The translations under genes and the position numbers were made by a program. Positions 8,506 through 17,000 of a stretch of DNA of 63,747 nt are shown in pieces. The stretch is taken from the NCBI GenBank assembly GCA_025353105.1, contig JANXRG010000047.1, positions 1-63,747 of the forward strand, written 5' to 3'. Under the pieces are notes generated by a model, which saw nothing but the letters and a program-made list of their open reading frames with translations, was not told the DNA's origin and made no database searches. How positions within the stretch are numbered: position 1 is the stretch's first letter; every line of letters starts with the position of its first letter. The DNA is from Verrucomicrobiota bacterium. Lineage in GTDB: Bacteria > Verrucomicrobiota > Verrucomicrobiia > Chthoniobacterales > SZAS-18.

Positions 8506-9187
8506 CCGGTTGTGGTGCTTTCAGGATCCGGTGCCGCGAACCGGGTCGCTGAACATGGCGTTCGACGAGCTGATGTTGGAATTCGCCGCGATGGAACACG
8601 CGCCCGTGCTGCGGACGTATTCCTGGTCGGAGCCATTCGTTTCGATCGGATATTTCGATCGCATCGACGCGATCGAGGCCCGGTTTCCCGGCCGGCCGCT
8701 CGTTCGGCGCTGGACGGGTGGTGGCGCGGTGGATCATCGGGCTGACTTCACCTTCTCGCTCGCGATCCCGGTGGAGCATCTCCTCGCGCGGCGGCCGGGC
8801 GAGCAGCGCTATCGCGAGATTCATGGCGCGGTCGCGTCGGCGCTGGATCGATGCGGCGTGCCATCGCGGTCCGCCGGTCGGGGGATTGTCCCGATTCGAG
8901 CGGGCGGCCCGGCGCCCTGCTTCGAGGCTGCCGTGTGCGGTGATCTGATTTCGGGAGAGAGAAAAATCGTCGGGGGAGCGCAGCGTCGCACGCGTCTCGG
9001 CGTGCTGCACCAAGGCAGCATCCAGCTGCCGGGGCGGCCGCTCGAGTGGTCCGCGTTGAGTCACGCGCTTGCCTCTGCGTTTGCGCCTGAGATCATCCCG
9101 CTGCCATGCGATTCCGGAAGGATGACCCGCGCCGCGGCGCTGGCCGAATCGAAATACGCCTCCCCCGCGTGGCTCCAAGCGCGTTAA
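8498..9187 (+). CDS. Lipoate/biotin protein ligase family (LplA-like)
   Basis: A 229-residue member of the biotin/lipoate A/B ligase family, which attaches or transfers lipoyl or octanoyl groups to Lys residues of carrier domains. The signature LVRRWTGGGAVDHRADFTFS matches the conserved RRxxGGGxVxH motif. GERKIVGGAQRRTRLGVLHQ holds the expected acyl-adenylate-binding Lys. It lacks the C-terminal accessory domain of E. coli LplA, so it could be a ligase needing a partner, an octanoyltransferase or an amidotransferase; sequence alone does not decide. Overlaps pyrF by 8 bp. Confidence 0.85.
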   Translation: MFDRLWCFQDPVPRTGSLNMAFDELMLEFAAMEHAPVLRTYSWSEPFVSIGYFDRIDAIEARFPGRPLVRRWTGGGAVDHRADFTFSLAIPVEHLLARRPGEQRYREIHGAVASALDRCGVPSRSAGRGIVPIRAGGPAPCFEAAVCGDLISGERKIVGGAQRRTRLGVLHQGSIQLPGRPLEWSALSHALASAFAPEIIPLPCDSGRMTRAAALAESKYASPAWLQAR

Positions 9188-9191
9188 AGCG

Positions 9192-10583
9192 TCAGGAAAT
9201 GCGCACGGTGTAGCGCTTCGGCTGGCCGCTGGGCGTGAGCGACGGGGTGGCGATGGACGAGAGCATTTCTGAAAAGATGCCAGTCGATTGCGGATGCACG
9301 TCGCTCACTGGTTCAATGTGCGTCGCGAAACCGGGGTGCGAGCGGCGATCCATCGGTTCGGGTGGCAGTTCCGCGATCATCGCGGGCGGCCAATATTCCA
9401 TCGCTTCCTGCATGGTGAAGCGGAAGAGCAGCAAATACGCGCTTTCGGGACTGAGCCGAAGCCGTCCGGCAATCGACTGCAGATTCCGCTGGCCGTTGAC
9501 GAGCGAGGCAAATGCGTTCTCGAGATCGGTAAGGTTCAAGCGCTGGATTCGCTCGTAACCGTCGCGCGTGTAGGCGGGAATGCCGGCCAAGTCTTCCTGC
9601 GCGGGAACCGGGACGTCGTCCACCTCGATGCAGCGAAGCGTGGAGGCGATCCATTCGTCGACATCGACGAGCGGACCGGAATAACGCGTGGCCCATTCCG
9701 GCAGGGCGGCAAGTTTTTCAAACTCGAAGCTCAGTCGCCGCCCAATCCAGAGCTGCGCGAAGGTTTCGATTCCGAGTCGGTGAACCCAGTCGGCCGCCTC
9801 GCCCGCGTTCAGGTGGTCGCGGAGCGCCAGCAAAATGGGGAAGGGGCAGCCCGAATCAGTCTGGCCCTGCAGCGCTGTTTCCAGCATGGCGGGGTTGATC
9901 CGCCGGCAAAGCTGCTCCGCGCGATCCCGATAGATCATCGTCTCCTTTGTCGTCGTCAGTAGGACGCGCCCTTCGTGGGTGTACGTCTCGGTCGGTCGGC
10001 CCTTGGGCAGGAACACGCGCAGACAGCCGGTGAGATCGCCATTGCGAACCGCGAGTAAAACCGAGCGGAGCGTGAACGCGCTCGTGTCGCCGCGCAGGAT
10101 GACCTGGCGCGTGGTGCCGGTCGATCCGCCGTTCCGGCCGTTTACGACCACCTGCGGCAGCTCGAGCCGTTCGCGGATGCGCACCAAGGGCGTGACGCGC
10201 GTCCCCTGTTGATCCTCGAAGAGCGTGCGCAGCGTGGCGACGAGCAACTCGGGCGTGAACGGCTTGGAGATCGTCTTCACCACGTTCGGATGGCGCTTCT
10301 CGATGTCCTTCACCTCGCTGCCGCCACTGCTCATGATGACGATTGGCACTTCCGACAACTCGGGCGTCTGCCGGAGCTTGGCGCACACGTCATCGCCCGA
10401 AAGGTCCGGCAGGACATAATCGAGCAGGATAAGATTCGGCCGTTGCGACTGGGCGCGGGCGCACCCCTCGGCCCCGCGCTTGGCGGTGATGATCTCGAGG
10501 TTGGGCCAGTGCTGGGTGAGCACGTTGGCCGCAAAGCGCAGCAACATCAGGCTGTCGTCGATGATGAGAAGTTTCTGTCCCAT
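9192..10583 (-). CDS. Response regulator with DUF4388-type output region
   Basis: A 463-residue protein. Residues 1-120 are a receiver domain: KLLIIDDS acid pocket, LILLDYVLPD with the phospho-accepting Asp, IVIMSS and the VVKTISKPF Lys. The remainder resembles DUF4388/PatA-type regions, which mediate protein interaction rather than DNA binding; no helix-turn-helix is visible. It starts 7 bp after the stop of the related regulator upstream, so the two form an operon and probably one pathway. The sensor kinase is not in the window. Confidence 0.82.
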   Translation of the reverse strand: MGQKLLIIDDSLMLLRFAANVLTQHWPNLEIITAKRGAEGCARAQSQRPNLILLDYVLPDLSGDDVCAKLRQTPELSEVPIVIMSSGGSEVKDIEKRHPNVVKTISKPFTPELLVATLRTLFEDQQGTRVTPLVRIRERLELPQVVVNGRNGGSTGTTRQVILRGDTSAFTLRSVLLAVRNGDLTGCLRVFLPKGRPTETYTHEGRVLLTTTKETMIYRDRAEQLCRRINPAMLETALQGQTDSGCPFPILLALRDHLNAGEAADWVHRLGIETFAQLWIGRRLSFEFEKLAALPEWATRYSGPLVDVDEWIASTLRCIEVDDVPVPAQEDLAGIPAYTRDGYERIQRLNLTDLENAFASLVNGQRNLQSIAGRLRLSPESAYLLLFRFTMQEAMEYWPPAMIAELPPEPMDRRSHPGFATHIEPVSDVHPQSTGIFSEMLSSIATPSLTPSGQPKRYTVRIS

Positions 10584-10590
10584 GACGATG

Positions 10591-11331
10591 TCAGTTGGAG
10601 CCGTGGGCAATGGCCGCTTGTTCATCGGACCGGCGAACCGCTTCAATCAGCAGCACCTGCCAGTCTTGAAAAATAGTCTGGGGACTGTGGCCCACGGCGG
10701 TCAATTCCGCAAAGCTCCCCCCGCGCCAGCCCACGATTGTCTGAAAGGCCTCGACGCCCGCCTGGTCGGGGGCATGCGCGTGGGTGATCTGGCCGCTCTC
10801 AAAATGAATCGTTCCCTTTTCGCCGGACGGACTGGTGAACTCCACGACCGCGGTCACGCCGCTCAGGCACTTGATCTGGATGATGTCGGTGAGGTGCAAG
10901 TCCCGCAGCGTGCCAAAAAAGCTGTCCGAGGCGCCGGTCGTCGGTGAATCGAGGAGCGCCTTTACGAGTTCGACAAAGTGCGTGAAATCGAAGGGCTTCT
11001 TGAGAAAATGAATCACCCCAAGGCTTTCTGCCCGTTGCTGGTACGCGGGCAGGGGCATCGCGGTCATCATCAGCGCGCGGGCTTGCGGCGCGATCGTCCG
11101 CACGTCGCAAAGAAAATCGAGGCCGGTGCCATCGGGCAGATTGATGTCCAGGATGAAAAGGTCCATCTCGAATTCGCTGGCCAGGGCCTGGGCTTCCTCG
11201 ATCGTGCGGGCGGGCAGGAAACGATGATCCGGCAGCTCCTCTTGCAACAGGCTGACCAGCATGCGGGCCAGCGGCTCATTGTCGTCGAGGATCAGGATGT
11301 ACTTGGTGGCAGACGTCGGGGCAGCTTCCAT
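10591..11331 (-). CDS. Response regulator with DUF4388 domain
   Basis: A 246-residue protein. The N-terminal receiver domain (YILILDDNEPLARMLV, FILDINLPDGTGLDF, ALMMTAM, HFLKKPF) is complete for phosphorylation. The C-terminal half starts GTLRDLHLTDIIQIKCLSG and has GTIHFESGQITHAHA, the typical DUF4388 pattern linked to gliding and type IV pilus signalling in myxobacteria and cyanobacteria. The ATG at 11331 (MEAAPTSATKY) is preferred over an upstream start. First gene of a two-gene operon; the 835 bp upstream to 12166 may hold its promoter. Confidence 0.85.
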   Translation of the reverse strand: MEAAPTSATKYILILDDNEPLARMLVSLLQEELPDHRFLPARTIEEAQALASEFEMDLFILDINLPDGTGLDFLCDVRTIAPQARALMMTAMPLPAYQQRAESLGVIHFLKKPFDFTHFVELVKALLDSPTTGASDSFFGTLRDLHLTDIIQIKCLSGVTAVVEFTSPSGEKGTIHFESGQITHAHAPDQAGVEAFQTIVGWRGGSFAELTAVGHSPQTIFQDWQVLLIEAVRRSDEQAAIAHGSN

Positions 11332-12166
11332 GCGGTGTCGTACAGGATAAAGGACAGGCCGGGGCGGTTGGCGAGGCGAATGATGATCCATCCCTCACTG
11401 ATTGCAGAGCAATTTTCGGGCTTGGCGGGGGTGCGGTGACGCAATTCTTGCGACTGATTTGGAGGCGCGTCGCGGAACGAGGGCACGGCTGGTATCATCC
11501 GGGCCGAACGTGACCCACGGGAGGCCGGTGGGACGGCGGATTGCGGCGACTTTGAAATTCCGACGAGGGCGTCGGACCCATTCGGTTACAGGGGCTCCTT
11601 TCGCGGCAGCGTGATAGACTATTTTTGGTCTCGGGGAGCGCTCCACGAAGGTTTGAAATCGCCGCATTTTGTCCTGGCGTGGCGACCCCAAAGAGGCGCC
11701 CGCGCAAGACTTGGTGCGTCGCTGGGGCACAGCGGACCAATGCCGCAGTCGGTCGATGGGGTTAACACCCCATAGTGGCAAGACAGCGCGTCCGCTTAGT
11801 ATCCCGTAGGTGAAAAGTAGAAAGACGCCATGCGCAAGAGCAACGTGAAAACCAACCGAAGCGCCATTGGGGTGCCGACGATTGCCAGGACGAACCGCGT
11901 CGCGGGCGATTGTCTTCAACATGGAGAAATTCAATCGAGCCGCTGCCGTGCTAGCGAGCCCGCTCCGACCGTCCCATTATGAATTTCGCCGCCCAAATAG
12001 ACCAGAGTGGTCCGCATTCAGTCGTCCACCAACAGGCAAGGACTGGTCAGCTTTCGCCAACGGACGTGTAGCGCGGTTTGAAGGATCCGGGCAAGATGCA
12101 CACGGGTCACAACTGCCTCTCTTGGGCCGGTCATCCATTTCCCTCCATCCCCAGACTATCAAAATT
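11332..12166. other. Long intergenic region, no convincing gene
   Basis: The 835 bp between two divergent genes hold open frames on both strands, but none has a family-like sequence or a plausible start. A perfect 7-bp stem with a TAAC loop, ATGGGGT/ACCCCAT, lies at 11756-11773. An uncharacterised leader RNA or divergent promoters could lie here; I see no known riboswitch. Confidence 0.6.
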
Positions 12167-13576
12167 ATGTCGAAGAAAGATCTAAACCGTAGTCTTCGCC
12201 TCGCGCTGATTGCGGTCGCTTGTTCGCTCGCATTTTTTGGGAGCGGACTTTTCGCGCCACCCGCCGCCCAGGCGGTTCCGAGTTTTGCCCGGCAGACGGG
12301 CATGAATTGCATTGCGTGCCACACCGATTTCTTCCTGCTCAACGAGTATGGCCGCAATTTCAAACTCAGTGGCTACACCTTTGCCGCCGGCGGGAGCAAC
12401 CTGCCGCCCATTTCCTTCATGGTCCAACCATCCTTCACCCAGACGGGCAGGGGCATCGAGGGTGGAGCGGCTCCCCGTTTTGCGGCCAATTCCAATTTTG
12501 CCCTCACCCAGGCGAGTGCCTTCTATGCCGGAAGATTGTTTGGTCCGTATGCCGAGCCATTGTTCGGGGCGTCCGCGGCGGCGATCATGAACAAATTCGG
12601 AACGTTCATTCAGGTCACTTATGACGGCGTGGCCAATCGGTTCCATTGGGACAACGTCGAGTTTCGCTTTGCCGACACCGCGACGATGTTCGGGAAGCCC
12701 GTCACCTACGGATTCTACCTGAATAACAATCCCGGCATGTCGGACCTTTGGAACACCACGCCGGTCTGGGGATTTCCGTTTAGCAAATCCGGCCTCGCTC
12801 CGACCCCGGCAGCCGCCACGCTGGTCAATGGCGGACTGTCGCAGCAGGTGGGGGGAGTCGGTGGCTACATGATGATCGCGAACACGATTTACCTGGAATT
12901 GGCCGCCTACCACACGCTGAGCACGCCCTTCCAATACGCCATGGGAATTGATCCCACGGGCCAGACGCAGATCCCCGGGGCCGCCCCGTACTGGCGGCTG
13001 GCGTATACCAAGACCGTCGGAAACTCTTCTTACATGGTGGGTCTGTTCGGCCTCGCCGCCCACACCTACCCGGGCCGCGACAACTCGGCCGGCAGGGACA
13101 AGATCGTCGACTTCGGCTTCGACGCCCAATACCAGACGTCGATCGACAAGCACGATATCACCGTGCTGCTTTCCGGTATCTATGAGAAGCAAACCTGGAA
13201 TGCCAGCCAGCAGCTCGGACTGGCCTCCAACCCCTCGGATCGCCTTTATGAGGTGAAAGCCACCGTGGATTACCTTTACGATAAAACGTATGGCGGAGCG
13301 ATCAGCTATTTCGCGGTCAACGGCAGTCGCGATCCCTTGCTCTACTCGGGCAGCGCCAGCGGATTACCAACAAGCAACGGCCTGATTCTGCAGGCCAACT
13401 ACATTCCGTTTAACAAGAAGGGTGGCCCGGCCTTCTGGCCCAAGAGCAACTTGAAGTTGTCCGTGCAATACATCATCTACAACCGCTTCGACGGCGCCCA
13501 CACCAACTTCGATGGCGCCGGCCGGAACGCGCGGGACAACAACACGCTTTACCTCGAGGCCTGGTTTGCCTTTTAG
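12167..13576 (+). CDS. Cyc2-like monoheme porin-cytochrome
   Basis: A 469-residue protein with a signal peptide cleaved near AQA36, then PSFARQTGMNCIACHT. The CIACH motif (C48, C51, H52) binds one haem c close to the mature N-terminus, and YGRNFKLSGYTF follows it. The remaining ~400 residues are Gly/Tyr/Asn-rich with alternating hydrophobic strands and end in LYLEAWFAF, as expected for an outer-membrane beta-barrel. This fused layout and the flanking motifs match the Cyc2 family, which moves electrons across the outer membrane during Fe(II) oxidation (family knowledge). Homologues exist in organisms not known to oxidise iron, so the substrate is open. An azurin-like gene follows 99 bp downstream. 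Confidence 0.75.
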   Translation: MSKKDLNRSLRLALIAVACSLAFFGSGLFAPPAAQAVPSFARQTGMNCIACHTDFFLLNEYGRNFKLSGYTFAAGGSNLPPISFMVQPSFTQTGRGIEGGAAPRFAANSNFALTQASAFYAGRLFGPYAEPLFGASAAAIMNKFGTFIQVTYDGVANRFHWDNVEFRFADTATMFGKPVTYGFYLNNNPGMSDLWNTTPVWGFPFSKSGLAPTPAAATLVNGGLSQQVGGVGGYMMIANTIYLELAAYHTLSTPFQYAMGIDPTGQTQIPGAAPYWRLAYTKTVGNSSYMVGLFGLAAHTYPGRDNSAGRDKIVDFGFDAQYQTSIDKHDITVLLSGIYEKQTWNASQQLGLASNPSDRLYEVKATVDYLYDKTYGGAISYFAVNGSRDPLLYSGSASGLPTSNGLILQANYIPFNKKGGPAFWPKSNLKLSVQYIIYNRFDGAHTNFDGAGRNARDNNTLYLEAWFAF

Positions 13577-13675
13577 CGCCGAAGCCGTCGACCACCTAAT
13601 GTCGCGGCGCACGTCCAAATCCGCCGCCGCCAAACTCAAATCGCAAAACAAAAAAAACAACCTGAACGTATCTTC

Positions 13676-14131
13676 ATGAAAACAAAAACCTTTCTCCTTT
13701 CATCGCTCCTCTTGCTCGGCACCGCCCTCAATCTAAATGCCGCTGAGCCCGTCAAGCGGGTCACTATCAGCGGTTACGACACGATGAAATTCAGTGTCAC
13801 AACCATCGAAGTGAAACCAGGCCAACCGATCATCGTTGAGCTCAAAAACGAGGGCAGCATGCCCAAGGACGCAATGGGCCACAATTGGATCCTGCTCAAA
13901 GCTGGCGCCGACCCGCTCGCCTATGTGGCTGCTGCGGCGAACGCCAAGGCGGAGAACTATCAGCCTAAGGCGATGGCCAACCGGGTGATTGCCTCCATTG
14001 GGTTGCTTGGGCCGAAGGAGCATGGCGTGACGTCCTTCACCGCACCGAAGGAGCCTGGCACCTATCATTACGTTTGTTCCTTCCCAGCCCACACCCAGGC
14101 GGGCATGAGGGGAACTTTGGTCGTCAAGTAA
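13676..14131 (+). CDS. Azurin-like cupredoxin
   Basis: A 151-residue periplasmic blue-copper electron carrier. A signal peptide ends near NAAEP. The copper ligands are visible: His69 in MGHNW, then Cys134, His139 and Met144 in CSFPAHTQAGM. VTISGYDTMKFSV and PGTYHYVCSFPAH are typical of azurin. Placed 99 bp after the Cyc2-like gene on the same strand, it could accept electrons from that protein as rusticyanin is thought to do in acidophilic iron oxidisers (inference). The copper site is complete, so redox activity is likely; the partners are not proven. Confidence 0.9.
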   Translation: MKTKTFLLSSLLLLGTALNLNAAEPVKRVTISGYDTMKFSVTTIEVKPGQPIIVELKNEGSMPKDAMGHNWILLKAGADPLAYVAAAANAKAENYQPKAMANRVIASIGLLGPKEHGVTSFTAPKEPGTYHYVCSFPAHTQAGMRGTLVVK

Positions 14132-14345
14132 TTCGACCGCGGTCCGGTCGTTCCGGCAAGCAGGCGCGCACGATCGATTCGTCGTCGTGCGGCGCTTGGG
14201 TGTTCGGGATTGCGATGGCGTCTGAAGGGGCGCGCCGCCGCGCTGCCGGGCGCGCATGGGATCCGCAGATTTTTCGGGGCCAATGACGCACCCGGTTGCG
14301 GAAGCCGGCCGCCACTGGCATGATTTGCCGGTCCCAAGCGCCACC

Positions 14346-14433
14346 GGAGGGGTGGTAGAGCGGTCTATTGCACCGGTCTTGAAAACCGGAAACCCGAAAG
14401 GGTTCGTGGGTTCGAATCCCACCCCCTCCGCCA
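14346..14433 (+). tRNA. tRNA-Ser (anticodon TGA)
   Basis: Acceptor arms GGAGGGG (14346-14352) and CCCCTCC (14423-14429) pair. The anticodon stem CCGGT/ACCGG encloses loop CTTGAAA, giving anticodon TGA. A long variable arm (AACCCGAAAGGGTT) is typical of serine tRNAs, and the T loop is GTTCGAATC. The discriminator is G14430 and CCA is encoded at 14431-14433. No integrase lies nearby, so there is no sign that it serves as an attachment site. Confidence 0.95.
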
Positions 14434-14832
14434 GATTCGACATAACCAGCGAGACGGATCGCGACCCTCCGGGTTGTACGCTTGCGTCCTTCGCCTTTTC
14501 GGCAACAACGGCACCACAGGCGTGAGATTGATCGAGGTTTTCGATCTTGACTTGAATCGCGGCGGCCCGGGCTGGAGCGACCGGAGATCGCACCCTGGAT
14601 CGATGCGCATACGAGGAGGGGCATGACAGAGCCGAATGATAATGAGAACCTGGCTGATCAGCTGGATAAAGTCGGACCAAATGATGGTGAATTTGAAGGG
14701 CGCTGGCGGGGGCGCTGAGGACAAGCAGATTACGTCACGGACGTCACCCATTTCGCGGGTCCGTCTGCGCAGGGGGCCGCGGGCGCCGCATTTCCATTTG
14801 AGCCGGAGCAGCTGAGCGGGAATGATGTCCGC
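14434..14832. other. Intergenic region with one short ORF
   Basis: The 399 bp between tRNA-Ser and pepT carry no long gene. The only item worth noting is a 31-codon ORF at 14623 with a strong ribosome binding site, listed separately. No known RNA motif or terminator stands out. Confidence 0.55.
14623..14718 (+). CDS. Possible small acidic peptide (31 aa)
   Basis: The ATG at 14623 is preceded three bases earlier by GAGGAGG (14613-14619), an almost perfect Shine-Dalgarno sequence; few genes in this window have one. The peptide, MTEPNDNENLADQLDKVGPN plus GEFEGRWRGR near its end, is acidic with a basic tail. No family is recognised and it could be chance. Confidence 0.3.
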   Translation: MTEPNDNENLADQLDKVGPNDGEFEGRWRGR

Positions 14833-16074
14833 ATGCAAATTGACACCGCGGATCTTCTCGAGCGCTTCCTGCGCTATGTCCAAATCGATACGCGCAGCGA
14901 TTCGCACTCGACGACGACACCAAGCACCGCCGGCCAATGGGATTTGTTGCGATTGCTCGCGTCCGAGTTGACGGCGCTGGGCGCGACCGACGTCAAGGTG
15001 GCGGAATACGGGTATGTCCTGGCGACGGTGCCCGCGACCACAAGCAAAACCGGCGTGCCGCGGGTCGCGCTGTTCGCGCACGTCGACACCTCGCCCAATC
15101 TGCCCAGCGCCGCAAAACCGATTGTTCATCGCGCCTACGACGGGAAACCAATTGTTCTGCCTGATGATCCGACGAAGGTTCTGACGGTCGAAACGATGCC
15201 GCATTTGCGCGGGGCCATCGGCCATGACGTGATCACGGCGAGTGGTACGACGCTGCTTGGCGCCGACGACAAGGCGGGCGTGGCCATCGTGATGGGCACC
15301 GCGCGGCATCTGCTGCAGCACCCGGAAATTTTGCACGGGCCGCTTCGGATTTGTTTCAATCCGGATGAGGAAATTGCGGCCGGCATGCACAAATTGGACC
15401 TCGTGGAACTCGGCGCGGACGCCGGTTACACGCTGGATGGCGAGTTGCCCGGCGGGATTGACTACGAGACTTTCAGCGCGGACGCGGCCGTCCTGGAGGT
15501 TCGCGGTGTTTCGGCCCACCCGGGCTGGGCGAAGGACGTGATGGTGAACGCGTTGCGCATCGCGGGAAAATTCCTCGATGCGCTGCCGCGCGCGCAATCG
15601 CCCGAACGCACGAGCGGCCGCGACGGTTTCATCCATCCGGTCGAGTGCAAGGGCACGGCCGAGCACGTCATCGTCCGGATGATTGTCCGGGATTTTGAGC
15701 TCGCGGGACTCGCGGAGAAGCGGGCCTTGATCGAGCGCCTGGCGGACGAGCTGCGGGCCGTCGAGCCGCGCGCGACGATCGCGCTCTCGTTCAGCGAGCA
15801 ATACCGGAACATGCGCTACTGGCTCGAAAAGGACATGCGCCCGGTCGAGTTTGCGCGCGAAGCCCTCCGCCGCGCGGGGTTTACGCCGGCTTCGCAGGAT
15901 TTTCGGGGCGGGACCGACGGATCCAACCTCACGGCACGTGGTTTGCCCACCTCGAATATTTTTTGCGGCATGCATGGCATCCACAGCGAACGCGAGTGGG
16001 TCAGCCTGCAGGACATGGCCAAATCCACCGAAACCCTCCTTCACCTCGTCCAGGTTTGGGAAGAGCGGGCCTGA
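14833..16074 (+). CDS. pepT: Peptidase T (tripeptidase)
   Basis: A 413-residue M20-family zinc aminopeptidase that removes the N-terminal residue from tripeptides in the cytoplasm. VALFAHVDTSP gives the first metal-binding His and the nearby catalytic Asp. GADDKAGVAIVM gives the bridging Asp, and CFNPDEEIAAGM the general-base Glu and the next metal ligand. FRGGTDGSNL and NIFCGMHGIHSEREWV complete the family signature near the C-terminus. Length is normal and all metal ligands are present. The DUF547 gene follows after 64 bp. Confidence 0.95.
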   Translation: MQIDTADLLERFLRYVQIDTRSDSHSTTTPSTAGQWDLLRLLASELTALGATDVKVAEYGYVLATVPATTSKTGVPRVALFAHVDTSPNLPSAAKPIVHRAYDGKPIVLPDDPTKVLTVETMPHLRGAIGHDVITASGTTLLGADDKAGVAIVMGTARHLLQHPEILHGPLRICFNPDEEIAAGMHKLDLVELGADAGYTLDGELPGGIDYETFSADAAVLEVRGVSAHPGWAKDVMVNALRIAGKFLDALPRAQSPERTSGRDGFIHPVECKGTAEHVIVRMIVRDFELAGLAEKRALIERLADELRAVEPRATIALSFSEQYRNMRYWLEKDMRPVEFAREALRRAGFTPASQDFRGGTDGSNLTARGLPTSNIFCGMHGIHSEREWVSLQDMAKSTETLLHLVQVWEERA

Positions 16075-16138
16075 CCGCCGTCCGGCGCATCCGAATTTCG
16101 GCTCGCAACGGATTGATGACATCCCGTAGTATCCCTGC

Positions 16139-16879
16139 ATGAAAAGATTCCTTGGTTTCCTCTCCGCGGTCGCCCTCAGCGCCGCGATGCTTGCCACGCC
16201 GGCGAACGCGCAAATTGCGCCGGAGTACGGCCCACTTCTCAAGAAGTACGTGAGCGACCGCGGCGTGAACTACGCCGCGTGGAAAGCGAACGCGACCGAC
16301 ATGGCGGCGATTAAAAAGGTCGTCGACTCGGTCGCGAAGACGCCCGCCTCAGCCGCGGTGAGTCCCGAACAGCTCGCGTTCCACCTCAACGCCTACAACG
16401 CCTGGATTCTTCACCAGAAGCTGGCGGCGTATCCGAACGAAATGAATCCGGGGATGTTGACTTTCATCCTCCCCTATTTCAACCGGAAGCAGATCACGGT
16501 TGCCGGCGAGCTCATGAGCTTTAACCATCTGGAGAGCGACATCATTCGCCCGCGCTTCAAGGATCCGCGGATTCACTTCGGGCTCAATTGCGCGAGCATC
16601 AGCTGCCCGCCGCTCTTCAACGAGCCGTTTGAGTCGAAAAAACTGAATGCCCAGCTGGATGGTCTGGCCAAGCGCTTCACCAACAGCGATCGCGGTGTGC
16701 GGCTCGCCGCCGACGGAAAATCGGTCCAGCTCTCGAAGATTTTCGATTGGTACAAGGACGATTTCGCCCCGGCCGGCGGCGCGGTCGCGTTCATCAACAA
16801 ATTCCGCACCCAAAAGATCCCCGCGACGGCGAAGGTCGGCTTCCAGGAGTACTACTGGAAACTGAACGACGCGAAGTAG
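16139..16879 (+). CDS. Secreted DUF547-domain protein
   Basis: A 246-residue protein with a clear signal peptide (MKRFLGFLSAVALSAAMLAT, cleavage near ANA-QI). The mature part carries the DUF547 signature: AFHLNAYNAWILH, FNHLESDIIRPRF, RIHFGLNCASISCPPL and KIFDWYKDDF. The conserved Cys pair and His residues suggest an enzyme, possibly a cysteine-dependent hydrolase, but the family's reaction is not established. It is probably periplasmic. A 30-codon ORF with a good ribosome binding site begins 5 bp after its stop. Confidence 0.88.
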   Translation: MKRFLGFLSAVALSAAMLATPANAQIAPEYGPLLKKYVSDRGVNYAAWKANATDMAAIKKVVDSVAKTPASAAVSPEQLAFHLNAYNAWILHQKLAAYPNEMNPGMLTFILPYFNRKQITVAGELMSFNHLESDIIRPRFKDPRIHFGLNCASISCPPLFNEPFESKKLNAQLDGLAKRFTNSDRGVRLAADGKSVQLSKIFDWYKDDFAPAGGAVAFINKFRTQKIPATAKVGFQEYYWKLNDAK

Positions 16880-16884
16880 GAGAA

Positions 16885-16977
16885 ATGTCGAAGGCCCGCC
16901 GGCGCAAGCCGAAGGCCGGAGCGATTGAAGTCGCCGGGTTTACGAATCCGGCGGCTTCGATTTTCGTGACGGAGTAG
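16885..16977 (+). CDS. Possible small basic peptide (30 aa)
   Basis: AGGAG followed by AA stands directly before the ATG at 16885. The peptide starts MSKARRRKPKAGAIEVAGFT and ends in FVTE, a strongly basic N-terminus with a neutral tail. It sits 5 bp downstream of the DUF547 gene and 23 bp before the amidotransferase gene, so it would be cotranscribed. No family is recognised. Confidence 0.35.
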   Translation: MSKARRRKPKAGAIEVAGFTNPAASIFVTE

Positions 16978-17000
16978 CAAATCTGTGTTGTGTTCCCATC

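Noticed and set aside
11395-11934. Minus-strand open frame of 179 codons in the 11.3-12.2 kb spacer
   Set aside because: No domain, no signal or helix pattern and an Arg/Pro-rich composition typical of non-coding GC-rich DNA.
14346-14433. tRNA-Ser as an attachment site of a genomic island
   Set aside because: No integrase, no direct repeat of the tRNA 3' end and ordinary genes on both sides.
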